A stretch of DNA of 64,000 nucleotides, from contig CAJTYO010000006.1 in NCBI GenBank assembly GCA_910584045.1, positions 1 through 64,000 on the forward strand, given 5' to 3'. This stretch comes from an uncultured Oscillospiraceae bacterium (lineage in GTDB: Bacteria; Bacillota; Clostridia; Oscillospirales; Oscillospiraceae). The position numbers and the translations under genes were made by a program. The notes under the pieces were generated by a model. That model did no database searches and was not told the origin of the DNA. It worked only from the letters and a program-made list of their open reading frames with translations. Shown here piece by piece: positions 33,717-41,757 of this stretch; position 1 is the stretch's first letter, and each line of letters opens with the position of its first letter.

Positions 33717-33769
33717 TAGCGCCGCCCACCTGTGGGCATGGACATATATCCCCCTATAAACAGTGCCAG

Positions 33770-33810
33770 GAGCGGCGGCGGTTCGGATCGCCAACGGCTG
33801 TCCGCCGCTC
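33770..33810. repeat. 9-bp inverted repeat in the gap before the amidoligase gene
   Basis: GAGCGGCGG (33770-33778) pairs perfectly with CCGCCGCTC (33802-33810). No T-run follows. It could end the methyltransferase operon or form part of a transfer origin. Confidence 0.45.
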
Positions 33811-33868
33811 CGGGACACACATTAACAAGAAAGGAGGTTCTTCACGGTAAACAAAACCGGCAACCACG

Positions 33869-33921
33869 GTGCGTATTCGTTTGGAGGCGCATCTGTGGAT
33901 GCCCTCTAACAATACGCGCAC
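33869..33921. repeat. Long imperfect hairpin upstream of the amidoligase gene
   Basis: GTGCGTATT pairs with AATACGCGCAC (2-base bulge), and inside it GAGGCGCATC pairs with GATGCCCTC around TGTG. The 53-nt structure ends 25 bp before the TTG start of the amidoligase, so it may be a leader element or a transfer-origin hairpin. Confidence 0.45.
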
Positions 33922-33945
33922 AGAACAGAAAGGAGGGCAAGTCAT

Positions 33946-34887
33946 TTGTTTACCAACCACTTTGGCATCGAAATCGAGTTCACCGGCATCACCAGACAAA
34001 AAGCGGTGGAGATTGCCGCAGCCTACCTGAACGGGCAGGGGCGTTCGCTGGGCGACTACTACGACACCCAGCGTATCACCGCCCCGGACGGACGGGTTTG
34101 GAAGTTCATGTCCGACGGCAGTATCGACTGCCAGCGTAAGGCGCAGGGCAGCATCATCCAAGCGAACAGGAAATACAGCGTGGAATTGGTCAGCCCGGTC
34201 TTGCTTTACCGGGAGGACATCGACACGCTCCAGGGACTGGTGCGGCGTCTCCGCAAGGCAGGCGGGTTCGCCAATCCGTCCTGCGGCATCCACATCCATC
34301 TGGACGGCTCCAACCACACCCCGCGAAGCATCCGCAATTTCGTGAACATCATTGCCAGTCACAACGACCTATTCTACAAGGCGTTACAAATCAAGCCGGA
34401 ACGGATGCGCTACTGTAAGAAAATGGACGCCTGGCTGGTTCAGAGGATGAACCAAGCCAAGCCCACAACCTTTGCGGACATCGAAAGTATTTGGTATGAG
34501 GGGTATCGGGAAAGCCGCAACCAGCACTATCACAACAGCCGTTATCATTTTCTCAACCTCCACAGTTTCTTCCATGGGCATCACACGGTAGAACTCAGAG
34601 GCTTTAACGGCACCTTACACGCTGGGAAAATCCGCGCTTATATCGTGTTAGCCTTGGCGCTTAACCACCAAGCCCTGACACAGAAGAGCGCCCGCTACCA
34701 GAAAGTCCAGGAGGAAAACGAACGCTTTGCCATGAGAACATATCTTAACCGGATCGGGTTCATTGGCGATGAGTTCAAAAACTGCCGGGAGCATCTTTAT
34801 CAGCACCTGAGCGGCAACGCCGCCTGGAGGTATGGTTCGCGGGAGAATGTGCGCAGCCACATCAGAAACGGAGGACACCATGAATAA
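33946..34887 (+). CDS. Putative amidoligase
   Basis: The 313-residue protein matches the amidoligase family related to glutamine synthetase. It starts with the strand FGIEIEFTG, has CGIHIHLDGSNHT near residue 110, and HHTVELRGFNGTLHA near residue 215. These carry the acidic and basic ATP/metal residues of the fold. It would join an amine to a glutamyl or other carboxylate group. The start is TTG, 9 nt after AAAGGAGGG. It overlaps a gamma-glutamylcyclotransferase-like gene, a pairing predicted for gamma-glutamyl peptide or protein modification. Confidence 0.82.
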   Translation: MFTNHFGIEIEFTGITRQKAVEIAAAYLNGQGRSLGDYYDTQRITAPDGRVWKFMSDGSIDCQRKAQGSIIQANRKYSVELVSPVLLYREDIDTLQGLVRRLRKAGGFANPSCGIHIHLDGSNHTPRSIRNFVNIIASHNDLFYKALQIKPERMRYCKKMDAWLVQRMNQAKPTTFADIESIWYEGYRESRNQHYHNSRYHFLNLHSFFHGHHTVELRGFNGTLHAGKIRAYIVLALALNHQALTQKSARYQKVQEENERFAMRTYLNRIGFIGDEFKNCREHLYQHLSGNAAWRYGSRENVRSHIRNGGHHE

Positions 34888-35332
34888 GGACAGGTTTTAC
34901 GTCGCCTACGGCTCCAATCTCAATCTGGAGCAGATGAAACGCCGCTGCCCCACAGCCGAGGTTGTGGGCGCGGCGGAACTCAAAAATTGGCGGCTGTGGT
35001 TCCGGGGAGGAACTCACAGTGCTGTCGCTACCATTGAGCGGGAGCGGAGGTTCACGGTGCCGGTGCTCATCTGGCGGATTCAGCCGCGAGACGAACGGGC
35101 GCTTGACCGCTATGAGGGGTTTCCGTTCCTCTACCGGAAGGAAACGCTGCGCCTGACTGTGAACGGCAGGCGGGTCTGCGCCATGGTCTACATCATGAAC
35201 GAGGCCGGACATCCCTACGGCACTCCCTCCGCAGGTTATCTCAACACCATCCGCGAGGGCTACAAGAGCGCAAACTTTGACACTGGCGTTTTGTATGACG
35301 CTGTGAACTACTCCAAGGAGGCCGCAAAATGA
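34880..35332 (+). CDS. Gamma-glutamylcyclotransferase-like (AIG2/GGCT-fold) protein
   Basis: The 150-residue protein has the GGCT signature YVAYGSNLNLEQMKRRCP at the N-terminus. The later RALDRYEGFPFLYRKETL carries the conserved catalytic-type Glu, and VYIMNEAG lies near the end. Family enzymes release 5-oxoproline from gamma-glutamyl amines. The ATG at 34880 overlaps the amidoligase by 8 bp and follows CGGAGG. It probably removes or recycles the isopeptide made by the neighbouring amidoligase; that pairing is inference from family knowledge. Confidence 0.88.
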   Translation: MNKDRFYVAYGSNLNLEQMKRRCPTAEVVGAAELKNWRLWFRGGTHSAVATIERERRFTVPVLIWRIQPRDERALDRYEGFPFLYRKETLRLTVNGRRVCAMVYIMNEAGHPYGTPSAGYLNTIREGYKSANFDTGVLYDAVNYSKEAAK

Positions 35333-35520
35333 ACGACACCATCAGGAAACAGATTATGACGGTTCGGGCTACTGGCGAGACCAATATGCTGGACACCCGT
35401 ATGGTTCAGGTAGTTGCCAACCGCATGGGGCTTTATGAGTTGGTCGTCTATCTGGAGGAACACCAGAAAGAGTATGCGAACTTTATTTTGACTGGCAGCG
35501 CCGGGGAGGAAAAGTCATGA
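35329..35520 (+). CDS. Small hypothetical protein of the amidoligase operon
   Basis: A 63-residue mainly helical protein (MNDTIRKQIMTVRATGETNM, then ELVVYLEEHQKEYANFI). It overlaps both neighbours by 4 bp (ATGA), so it is translationally coupled within the operon. A peptide substrate of the amidoligase would fit its position, but nothing in the sequence proves it. Confidence 0.65.
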   Translation: MNDTIRKQIMTVRATGETNMLDTRMVQVVANRMGLYELVVYLEEHQKEYANFILTGSAGEEKS

Positions 35521-36410
35521 ACACTTTAGATTATAACGTGTCTGGAGAAAAGCGCAAGCAGCTGGTGCGGGCGATAAGCGAGATTTTGGGTGAGGATGCT
35601 GTCTATCAGGGAGCGCCGTCCTTCGCTTATCGTGTCGACAGTTATACTGTCAGCCGGAACGGGCTGGTAACTTGCCCCGACACCGCCACTCATGCGGAAA
35701 TCACACAGTTGGTTGACAGTCTCCGGGAGCAGGGCTTTGTCCCTGAAAATGTCGAGGATGATTCTCCGGTTTTTACCGTAGAGATGCCGAGGGCGGGCTT
35801 TACCCCGATAGCCTTGGACAACCTCAAGAAAATTGTCGCCAGCAAGGCGGAGTTGTTCAAGAGGGCGATTGGGACGGACACGCTGGAAATCGTCGTTACC
35901 GAGGACAAGGTTCAGTTTCCGTGGTTCACGCTCCATGGGCTGGAGGGTGAGGCCGACGCTTACACCAAGCTGATCGCGGGCATCTGCGATATGGCGAAAC
36001 GTCAAAAGCGTGTGGTCGCCAGAGAACGCCCCATTACCAACTACAAGTTTACCATGCGGGTGTTTCTGATTCGGCTGGGCTTTATTGGCCCCGAATACCA
36101 GACGGCGCGGACACTGCTGCTCCGGAACCTCACGGGGAACAGCAGCTGGCTGGCGGGACCGCCTCCGGAACGGCACAGGCCGCGCAGGAAACGGTTGCCG
36201 CCGCAGCCAGCTGTGACGCTCCCGTTCAGCAAGGGCTGTAGTCTTTTGGAGGGTCTTGCCTACTGGCTCACGACCCATGGCGCCATCCTGTCGGAAGAGA
36301 ACCGCAGCAGTGAATGTGCCGGAGTGCGCACTGTCATGGTGCGCTGGAAAAACCAAAACTACAACATCATCCAAGTGGACGGACAGACCCACAAGATTGA
36401 ACAGGTGTAA
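35517..36410 (+). CDS. Hypothetical protein of the mobile element
   Basis: A 297-residue soluble protein with no catalytic motif that I recognise. The first 190 residues look like an alpha/beta fold. Residues about 175-205 (RVFLIRLGFIGPEYQTARTLLLRNLTGNSSWL) resemble the C-terminal part of the amidoligase at 33946 (TYLNRIGFIGDEFKNCREHLYQHLSGNAAW), so both may share an interaction module. A Pro/Arg-rich linker follows. It is the last gene of the operon before a terminator. Confidence 0.65.
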   Translation: MNTLDYNVSGEKRKQLVRAISEILGEDAVYQGAPSFAYRVDSYTVSRNGLVTCPDTATHAEITQLVDSLREQGFVPENVEDDSPVFTVEMPRAGFTPIALDNLKKIVASKAELFKRAIGTDTLEIVVTEDKVQFPWFTLHGLEGEADAYTKLIAGICDMAKRQKRVVARERPITNYKFTMRVFLIRLGFIGPEYQTARTLLLRNLTGNSSWLAGPPPERHRPRRKRLPPQPAVTLPFSKGCSLLEGLAYWLTTHGAILSEENRSSECAGVRTVMVRWKNQNYNIIQVDGQTHKIEQV

Positions 36411-36445
36411 AGTCCAAAGCACCTTAAAGCGGCGGTCGTCGCCGC

Positions 36446-36475
36446 AAACCAGCCCGCCTTCCGGTGGGCTGGTTT
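36446..36475 (+). terminator. Terminator of the amidoligase operon
   Basis: AAACCAGCCCGCC (36446-36458) pairs with GGTGGGCTGGTTT (36463-36475) with one G-U pair, loop TTCC. It lies 35 bp after the last gene. Confidence 0.85.
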
Positions 36476-36534
36476 CCAAAGAAAACATCATAGAGATGAG
36501 ATTATTAACAAACCGATAACGATGCCGGGTTGCC

Positions 36535-36563
36535 TTGCTATCAGGGGTCGGCAGAGTTATAAT
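36535..36563 (+). promoter_or_regulatory. Promoter of the serine recombinase gene
   Basis: TTGCTA (36535-36540) and a perfect TATAAT (36558-36563) are spaced by 17 bp. The expected start near 36570 gives a short leader with AAAGGAGG. Confidence 0.75.
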
Positions 36564-36597
36564 ATAAGCAGTATAACTGCGAAAGGAGGCTCTTTTA

Positions 36598-38538
36598 GTG
36601 AGTTTTTCTACAGAAAATCCGATTCAATCACTTGCTGCCAGCATGACGCCCAAGTTTGCCGTGTCCTACCTTCGCGTGTCTACACGGGGGCAAGCCGAGC
36701 GTGGCGGCGGCGCGGACGAAGGCTTTTCTATCCCCGCCCAGCGTGAAGCGAACAAGAAAAAAGCCCTCTCCATGGGTGCGATAGTGGGAAAAGAGTTTGT
36801 GGACCGGGGCGCGTCCGCCAAGTCCACCGACCGCCCGGAACTCCAGAAAATGCTGGAGTATGTCAAAGAGAACGCTGACCGGGTGGATTACGTCATTGTC
36901 CACAAGGTTGACCGCCTCGCCCGGAACCGGGGCGATGACATCGACATTATGCGCACCCTCCGCGAGTGCGGCGTCCAGTTGGTCTCCGCCTCGGAGAGTA
37001 TCGACGACACCCCGGCGGGGATGTTGCTCCACGGCATTATGAGTTCGATTGCGGAGTTCTACTCACAGAATCTTGCCACGGAAGTCAAAAAGGGAATTAA
37101 CGAGAAAGTAAAAAATGGCGGCACCCCCTGCCGCACATCGTTGGGTTATCTTAACATTCGGCGCGTTGACGAGAAAGGCCGCGAGGAACGAACGGTAGTT
37201 CTGGACGAGGAACGTGCCCCGCTCATTAAACTGGCATTTGAGGAATACGCCACGGGAAACTGGACAACGGATGATCTGGCAGAGCATCTCGCCGCCTGCG
37301 GACTTACCACCCGTCCCACACCGCGAATCCCCTCTGTGCCAATCAACGGGAAAGCCTTGAACAGAATCCTCATCAACCCATACTATAAAGGCATAGTAAC
37401 GTATAAAGGCGTAGAATACGCTGGCAACCATCCTGCGTTGGTTGATGAGATAACTTGGCAACAGGTGCAGAATATCCTCGCCTCTCACACGAACGGCGAG
37501 CGCACCCGTGAACATCCGCACTTTCTCAAAGGCAGTCTCTACTGTAGAAACTGTGGTTCGCGGATGATTATCAATTACACTAAATCCCGTTCCGGTGTCC
37601 GCTATCCTTACTTCGTGTGTATTGGGCGGCATAACAAAGTGACAGATTGTAAGCAGAAAGCCGTTCTAATCAACGAGGTAGAGCGGCAAGTTGAGCAAAT
37701 CTATGACCGGTATTCCTTCCCGCCGTCCGTCCGGGTGTATCTGGAGAACTTTTTACAGGATGGCATTAAAACCGAGCGGCAAAAGTATGAAACTGAACTG
37801 GATGGGTTGCGCCGGGAAAAAGACAAGCTGGAACATCAGCGGAAAAAATTATTGGAGGCGCATTATAATGACGCCATTCCTCTCGACCTTATGAAAAGTG
37901 AGCAGCAGAAAATTGCCAAACAGTTGGCAGTGATAGACGGCGAGGTCAAAGCCCACGAATGTGCTTTTGAGAGTATATCAGAACGGCTGTCAGAGGCATT
38001 GGAGTTGATGGAGGATTGCGGCAGAACCTACCGTTTGGCAGAAGACCACCTTAAAAAGTTGCTAAACCAGGCAATTTTCTCCAAACTATGGGTAGAAAAA
38101 GATGGGCATGTTACAGCGGAGTTCGCCAAGCCGTTTGATGTTTTAATAACACCGCTTACAGATGTGCTAATCCGTCAAAAGCAAGAAAAAGCCCGTGGCA
38201 CTAACGTGCTCACGGACATCTTCTCCGTTATCTCCAACCGTTTACAAAAATTTTTTGGCAACGGTTGGAGTAACGACCTTATGGTGGAACCAACCGGCAA
38301 GGAGGTGCGTAGAATGTCCCGGGCGCTGGAATGTGGACTATGCCTTCCGGTGACCACAAATCGGCGCCAGAGGACGAACAAGATTCGGCCGGCTGTCAAA
38401 AAAAGTCGGGGGTTCTTGGGCAATGTCATTAAGTTACGCAAATACGTTCAAACTCCTCATCAAAAATGTTGCATTTTCCACTTGCTTTGGTTGTTATTCC
38501 GAACTTTTGAAGCGAGATTTTTTGACCAAATCTCCTAA
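36598..38538 (+). CDS. Large serine recombinase with MITE-altered C-terminus
   Basis: A 646-residue integrase-type serine recombinase. The catalytic Ser28 lies in SYLRVSTRGQ. The resolvase core extends to about residue 165 (VHKVDRLARN, SIAEFYSQN), followed by the recombinase domain (about 180-300), a zinc-ribbon (LYCRNCGSRM with later Cys) and a coiled coil (about 390-480). The start is GTG behind AAAGGAGG. From about residue 609 the sequence is encoded by an inserted 131-bp MITE that also supplies the stop. The original frame would have continued to 38647. It is at the right edge of the mobile module and likely integrates it. Confidence 0.92.
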   Translation: MSFSTENPIQSLAASMTPKFAVSYLRVSTRGQAERGGGADEGFSIPAQREANKKKALSMGAIVGKEFVDRGASAKSTDRPELQKMLEYVKENADRVDYVIVHKVDRLARNRGDDIDIMRTLRECGVQLVSASESIDDTPAGMLLHGIMSSIAEFYSQNLATEVKKGINEKVKNGGTPCRTSLGYLNIRRVDEKGREERTVVLDEERAPLIKLAFEEYATGNWTTDDLAEHLAACGLTTRPTPRIPSVPINGKALNRILINPYYKGIVTYKGVEYAGNHPALVDEITWQQVQNILASHTNGERTREHPHFLKGSLYCRNCGSRMIINYTKSRSGVRYPYFVCIGRHNKVTDCKQKAVLINEVERQVEQIYDRYSFPPSVRVYLENFLQDGIKTERQKYETELDGLRREKDKLEHQRKKLLEAHYNDAIPLDLMKSEQQKIAKQLAVIDGEVKAHECAFESISERLSEALELMEDCGRTYRLAEDHLKKLLNQAIFSKLWVEKDGHVTAEFAKPFDVLITPLTDVLIRQKQEKARGTNVLTDIFSVISNRLQKFFGNGWSNDLMVEPTGKEVRRMSRALECGLCLPVTTNRRQRTNKIRPAVKKSRGFLGNVIKLRKYVQTPHQKCCIFHLLWLLFRTFEARFFDQIS

Positions 38539-38551
38539 CTTAATGACATTG
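38421..38551. mobile_element. 131-bp MITE with 15-bp inverted ends and 11-bp target duplication
   Basis: CAATGTCATTAAGTT (38421-38435) and its exact reverse complement (38537-38551) bound a 131-bp unit with no transposase. GGGTTCTTGGG is repeated directly on both sides (38410-38420 and 38552-38562), as expected of a target duplication. An 11-bp duplication fits IS4/IS231-type transposases acting in trans. The insertion sits inside the recombinase reading frame. Confidence 0.88.
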
Positions 38552-38646
38552 GGGTTCTTGGGAATGCACATGAGATGCTACTCCGTAATTTGCCATGTTT
38601 GCGATCTTCTCCAGGCATATTTTAAAATCTGTGCGGAAAAGTATTG

Positions 38647-38706
38647 ATACCAGTCAAAAGGAGACCGGACCGGACTGAAAAACCGGTCCAGCCTCCTCTT
38701 TGGTAT
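38647..38706. terminator. Long imperfect hairpin at the right edge of the mobile region
   Basis: ATACCA (38647-38652) pairs with TGGTAT (38701-38706), and the interior pairs AAGGAG with CTCCTCTT and CCGGACCGG with CCGGTCC. It lies at the end of the original recombinase frame and before the ZIP gene, so it probably separates element and chromosome transcripts. Confidence 0.6.
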
Positions 38707-38744
38707 AAACGACCTTAAACCTTTTACGAATAGGAGCACATTAA

Positions 38745-39527
38745 ATGAGAGCAGAAGTCATACAGGGGGTATTCCTCCCCTTTGCGGGGACGGTTTTGGG
38801 GGCAGCCTGCGTCTTTTTTATGCGCGGCGCGCTCCACGCGGGGATCCGCCGGGCGCTGACCGGCTTTGCGGCGGGTGTGATGGTAGCAGCCTCCGTGTGG
38901 AGCCTGCTTGTCCCGGCAATGGAGCAGGCATCGGATATGGGGAAATTCGCCTTCGTTCCAGCGGCGGCCGGATTCTGGCTGGGCATCCTGTTTTTGCTGG
39001 TTCTGGATCGGGTCATTCCCCATCTGCACCAGAATAGCAGCGAGCCGGAGGGCCTTCACGCCCGGCTGAAGCGGAGCACCATGCTGGTGCTGGCCGTCAC
39101 GCTGCACAACATTCCGGAGGGGATGGCGGTGGGTGTGGTGCTGGCGGGATGGGTGGCCGGGAATGCGTCCGTCACCGCCGCCGGGGCTCTGGCGCTGTCT
39201 ATCGGGATTGCCATCCAGAATTTCCCGGAGGGGGCCATCATATCCATGCCGCTCCGATCGGAGGGCGCGGGAAAAACGAAGGCCTTTCTGTACGGTGTGC
39301 TTTCCGGCGTGGTGGAGCCTCTGGCCGCCCTGCTGACCATCTGTGCGGCGGGATTGATTCTCCCCGCTTTGCCCTACCTGCTCAGCTTCGCAGCAGGAGC
39401 TATGATCTATGTGGTAGCGGAGGAGCTGATCCCGGAGACCTCTATTGGAGAGCATTCCAACTTGGGCACGCTGTTTTTTGCCGCGGGATTCATGATAATG
39501 ATGGTATTGGATGTGGCGCTGGGGTGA
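38745..39527 (+). CDS. ZIP-family metal transporter
   Basis: The 260-residue membrane protein has eight predicted helices. Helix 4 carries LHNIPEGMAVG and helix 5 IQNFPEGAIISMP, the paired metal-binding motifs of ZIP/ZupT transporters. A His-containing loop (IPHLHQNSSEPEG) precedes them. It imports Zn2+, Fe2+ or related divalent cations. The ATG at 38745 follows TAGGAG. It is the first clearly chromosomal gene to the right of the mobile module. Confidence 0.92.
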   Translation: MRAEVIQGVFLPFAGTVLGAACVFFMRGALHAGIRRALTGFAAGVMVAASVWSLLVPAMEQASDMGKFAFVPAAAGFWLGILFLLVLDRVIPHLHQNSSEPEGLHARLKRSTMLVLAVTLHNIPEGMAVGVVLAGWVAGNASVTAAGALALSIGIAIQNFPEGAIISMPLRSEGAGKTKAFLYGVLSGVVEPLAALLTICAAGLILPALPYLLSFAAGAMIYVVAEELIPETSIGEHSNLGTLFFAAGFMIMMVLDVALG

Positions 39528-39570
39528 GACGACCGGTCTGCTTCTTACTAAGAAGAAGCGCTCCGGACGA

Positions 39571-39599
39571 TTGAAATCGGAAAGAGAATGTGTTACCAT
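39571..39599 (+). promoter_or_regulatory. Possible promoter upstream of the DUF2871-like gene
   Basis: TTGAAA (39571-39576) and TACCAT (39594-39599) are spaced by 17 bp. This lies in the 254-bp gap after the ZIP gene, where no other gene is supported. Confidence 0.45.
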
Positions 39600-39781
39600 A
39601 AATATTGTGAGGGAAATGCAAACCCGCGTTGGATTAAAACCTGTATTCACAACCGTTGAACGCCGTATCGCCGCCCTGCGGCGCTTCACGGAAAAATCTC
39701 CTTGTCTGACGAGAAAAATCTTCCTCCATCCGGCAGCCCACGGTTATGATTACAGGTTATAAAAACAGGAGGCTATGTATA

Positions 39782-40192
39782 ATGGTAAAACGGTATATAA
39801 ATCTGACAATATCCTATGGAGTAATTGCCATGATTCTCGGGGTATTCTACAGAGAATTTACAAAGTTCAGCCACTTCGGAGGACAGACAAGCCTGTCCCT
39901 TCTGCATACGCATTATTTCCTGTTGGGAATGTTCTTCTTTCTTGTGTTGATGCTCGCGGAAAAGGCATTTTCCTTTTCCAGCCGGAATACCGGAAAAATT
40001 CTGACAGCTTATCAAATTGGCTTGAACATCACCGGCCTCGGTTTTCTTCTGAGAGGACTGACACAGGTCTTAGGGACAGAGCTCAGCCGGGGGATGGACG
40101 CCTCCATCTCCGGAATCGCAGGAATTGGGCATATCCTAACGGGGGTCTGTATCGTTTTGTTGCTGCTGCAAATCAGGAAACGGGCAGTTTGA
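39782..40192 (+). CDS. DUF2871-type integral membrane protein
   Basis: A 136-residue protein with four membrane helices (about 7-25, 42-62, 77-97, 110-130). The sequence LLHTHYFLLGMFFFLVLMLAE, with the His pair at the start of helix 2, is like the DUF2871 family of small gut-firmicute membrane proteins. Function is unknown; the conserved His and Arg could bind haem or metal. The ATG at 39782 has AGGAGG upstream. It is followed closely by a flavodoxin/ferredoxin gene. Confidence 0.72.
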   Translation: MVKRYINLTISYGVIAMILGVFYREFTKFSHFGGQTSLSLLHTHYFLLGMFFFLVLMLAEKAFSFSSRNTGKILTAYQIGLNITGLGFLLRGLTQVLGTELSRGMDASISGIAGIGHILTGVCIVLLLLQIRKRAV

Positions 40193-40235
40193 CGTGCGCT
40201 CTATTCAATACATACACAGATGGAGGAGACGGCAA

Positions 40236-41006
40236 GTGGCTGTTTACATAATTTCATTCAGCCCCACTGGGGGAACAAAAAAGGTGGCGGATCGCCTGGC
40301 CAAGGGTCTTGGGACGGATGTAAGGGAGATCGACTTGACCGGGACTGCAACAGACTATACCAGCTTTTCATTCAGTCGGGATGATATCTGCATTGCGGCA
40401 GTCCCTTCTTTCGGCGGAAGAGTCCCCGCCCCGGCGGCCTGTCGTCTGTCCAGTATGAAGGCATACGGGGCAAGGGCGGTCCTGGTGGCGGTCTATGGCA
40501 ACCGGGCCTTTGAGGATACGCTGCTGGAGCTGAAAAACATTCTGGACAGAGCCGGGTTTCGCTGTACCGCCGCAGTTGCCGCCGTGGCGGAGCACTCCAT
40601 CATGCATCAGTTTGCCAGCGGCCGTCCCGACCACAGGGATATGGAGGAGCTCGACCAGTTTGCCCGTCAAATAAGGGAGGCGCTGGAAAAGAGCCCGTCC
40701 CCTAACAGCGCAGATCTGACCCTTCCCGGTAATACGCCCTATCGTGAGTATCATGTGATTCCCCTCAGGCCGGAGACTGGAAAAGACTGCGTCAGCTGCG
40801 GCTTGTGCGCGGAAAAATGTCCTGTGGGGGCGATCCCGGCAGGTGCGCCGGATCAAACGGATGGGGCGGCCTGCATCAGCTGTATGCGATGCGTCAGCAT
40901 CTGCCCCACCCAGGCCAGAACACCGGACAGACAGCTCCTGGCCGAAACCGTGCAGAGGCTGAAAAGTGCCTGCGCGGAGCAAAAAAAGAACGAGTTGTTC
41001 TTGTAA
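40236..41006 (+). CDS. Flavodoxin-like domain fused to a 2[4Fe-4S] ferredoxin (EFR1-type)
   Basis: The 256-residue protein begins with a flavodoxin-like FMN-binding segment (YIISFSPTGGTKKVADRLAK). It ends with two 4Fe-4S clusters, CVSCGLCAEKCPVGAIP near residue 185 and CISCMRCVSICP near residue 212. It should transfer electrons in the cytoplasm between ferredoxin-type partners and an unknown acceptor. GTG at 40236 is taken as the start because GGAGGAG lies 7 nt upstream. It may work with the neighbouring oxidative-stress and metal genes. Confidence 0.88.
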   Translation: MAVYIISFSPTGGTKKVADRLAKGLGTDVREIDLTGTATDYTSFSFSRDDICIAAVPSFGGRVPAPAACRLSSMKAYGARAVLVAVYGNRAFEDTLLELKNILDRAGFRCTAAVAAVAEHSIMHQFASGRPDHRDMEELDQFARQIREALEKSPSPNSADLTLPGNTPYREYHVIPLRPETGKDCVSCGLCAEKCPVGAIPAGAPDQTDGAACISCMRCVSICPTQARTPDRQLLAETVQRLKSACAEQKKNELFL

Positions 41007-41075
41007 ATACACACTCCAGGTGATCTATGTTCATATGATGAGAGAGGGAAACTACCCACAAGGAGCATTTTGCAT

Positions 41076-41603
41076 ATGAACAGACCCTCTTCTGGAATCT
41101 GCCTTCTTCCGATTCTGCGCGGCAGAGCGCAGGCTAAGGCCGTTATCAAAGGCAGTGAGCACTTTCCTGACATAGCGGGCATTGTACGGATTTATCAGAC
41201 AAACAGTGGCCTGATCATTCGGGCCGATATCAGCGGATTACCCAGGACGGACGGAACTTCTCATGGGCGGATTTTTGGGTTTCATATCCATGAGGGAACC
41301 GACTGCGGCAGCGGCATGGGCAATCCCTTTGGGGATACGATGTCGCATTACAATCCAGACGGTGCTGCGCACCCGGATCATGCGGGGGATTTGCCGCCTC
41401 TGTTTGGAAACAATGGAACTGCCCTCTCCGTGTTTTTGACCGACCGGTTCTCCCTTCCCGAGATTATTGGCCGGACGATTGTCATACACGATCACCCCGA
41501 TGATTTTACAACGCAGCCATCCGGTAATTCCGGTACCAAAATTGCCTGCGGCGTGATCCTAGCGGCAAAGACCTGCCGCCAGGATGGCCGGAATGTTTTA
41601 TGA
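41076..41603 (+). CDS. Cu/Zn-type superoxide dismutase family protein
   Basis: The 175-residue protein keeps the metal ligands: GFHIHEG, SHYNPDGAAHPDHAGDLPP and VIHDHPDD supply the Cu and Zn histidines and the Zn aspartate. The disulfide cysteines are in CGSGMG and KIACGVI. There is no export signal, so it would act in the cytoplasm, which is unusual for bacterial SodC but seen in clostridia. The ATG at 41076 lies 10 nt after AAGGAG; a TTG at 41070 is closer but less likely. Confidence 0.85.
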   Translation: MNRPSSGICLLPILRGRAQAKAVIKGSEHFPDIAGIVRIYQTNSGLIIRADISGLPRTDGTSHGRIFGFHIHEGTDCGSGMGNPFGDTMSHYNPDGAAHPDHAGDLPPLFGNNGTALSVFLTDRFSLPEIIGRTIVIHDHPDDFTTQPSGNSGTKIACGVILAAKTCRQDGRNVL

Positions 41604-41709
41604 TTGATTTCCCTGGGCGCCGCAAAGCAGCGCTTTTAGCGCTAAGCCGGCCCACGGAAAAAGTACTTTGCGGGCTGAACTCGTCCCGATCCACTTTCTT
41701 GATACGCAG

Positions 41710-41747
41710 AAGTCAAAACCACCGGCTTGGGCCGGTGGTTTTGACTT
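41710..41747. terminator. Bidirectional terminator between SOD and TRAP genes
   Basis: A perfect 17-bp stem (41710-41726 with 41731-41747, loop TTGG) separates the converging transcripts and touches the end of the TRAP permease gene. Confidence 0.92.
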
Positions 41748-41757
41748 TACAGTAATG

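Noticed and set aside
33732..34139. A 135-codon frame overlapping the start of the amidoligase gene
   Set aside because: It lacks a domain and overlaps a strong ribosome site and the clear amidoligase frame.
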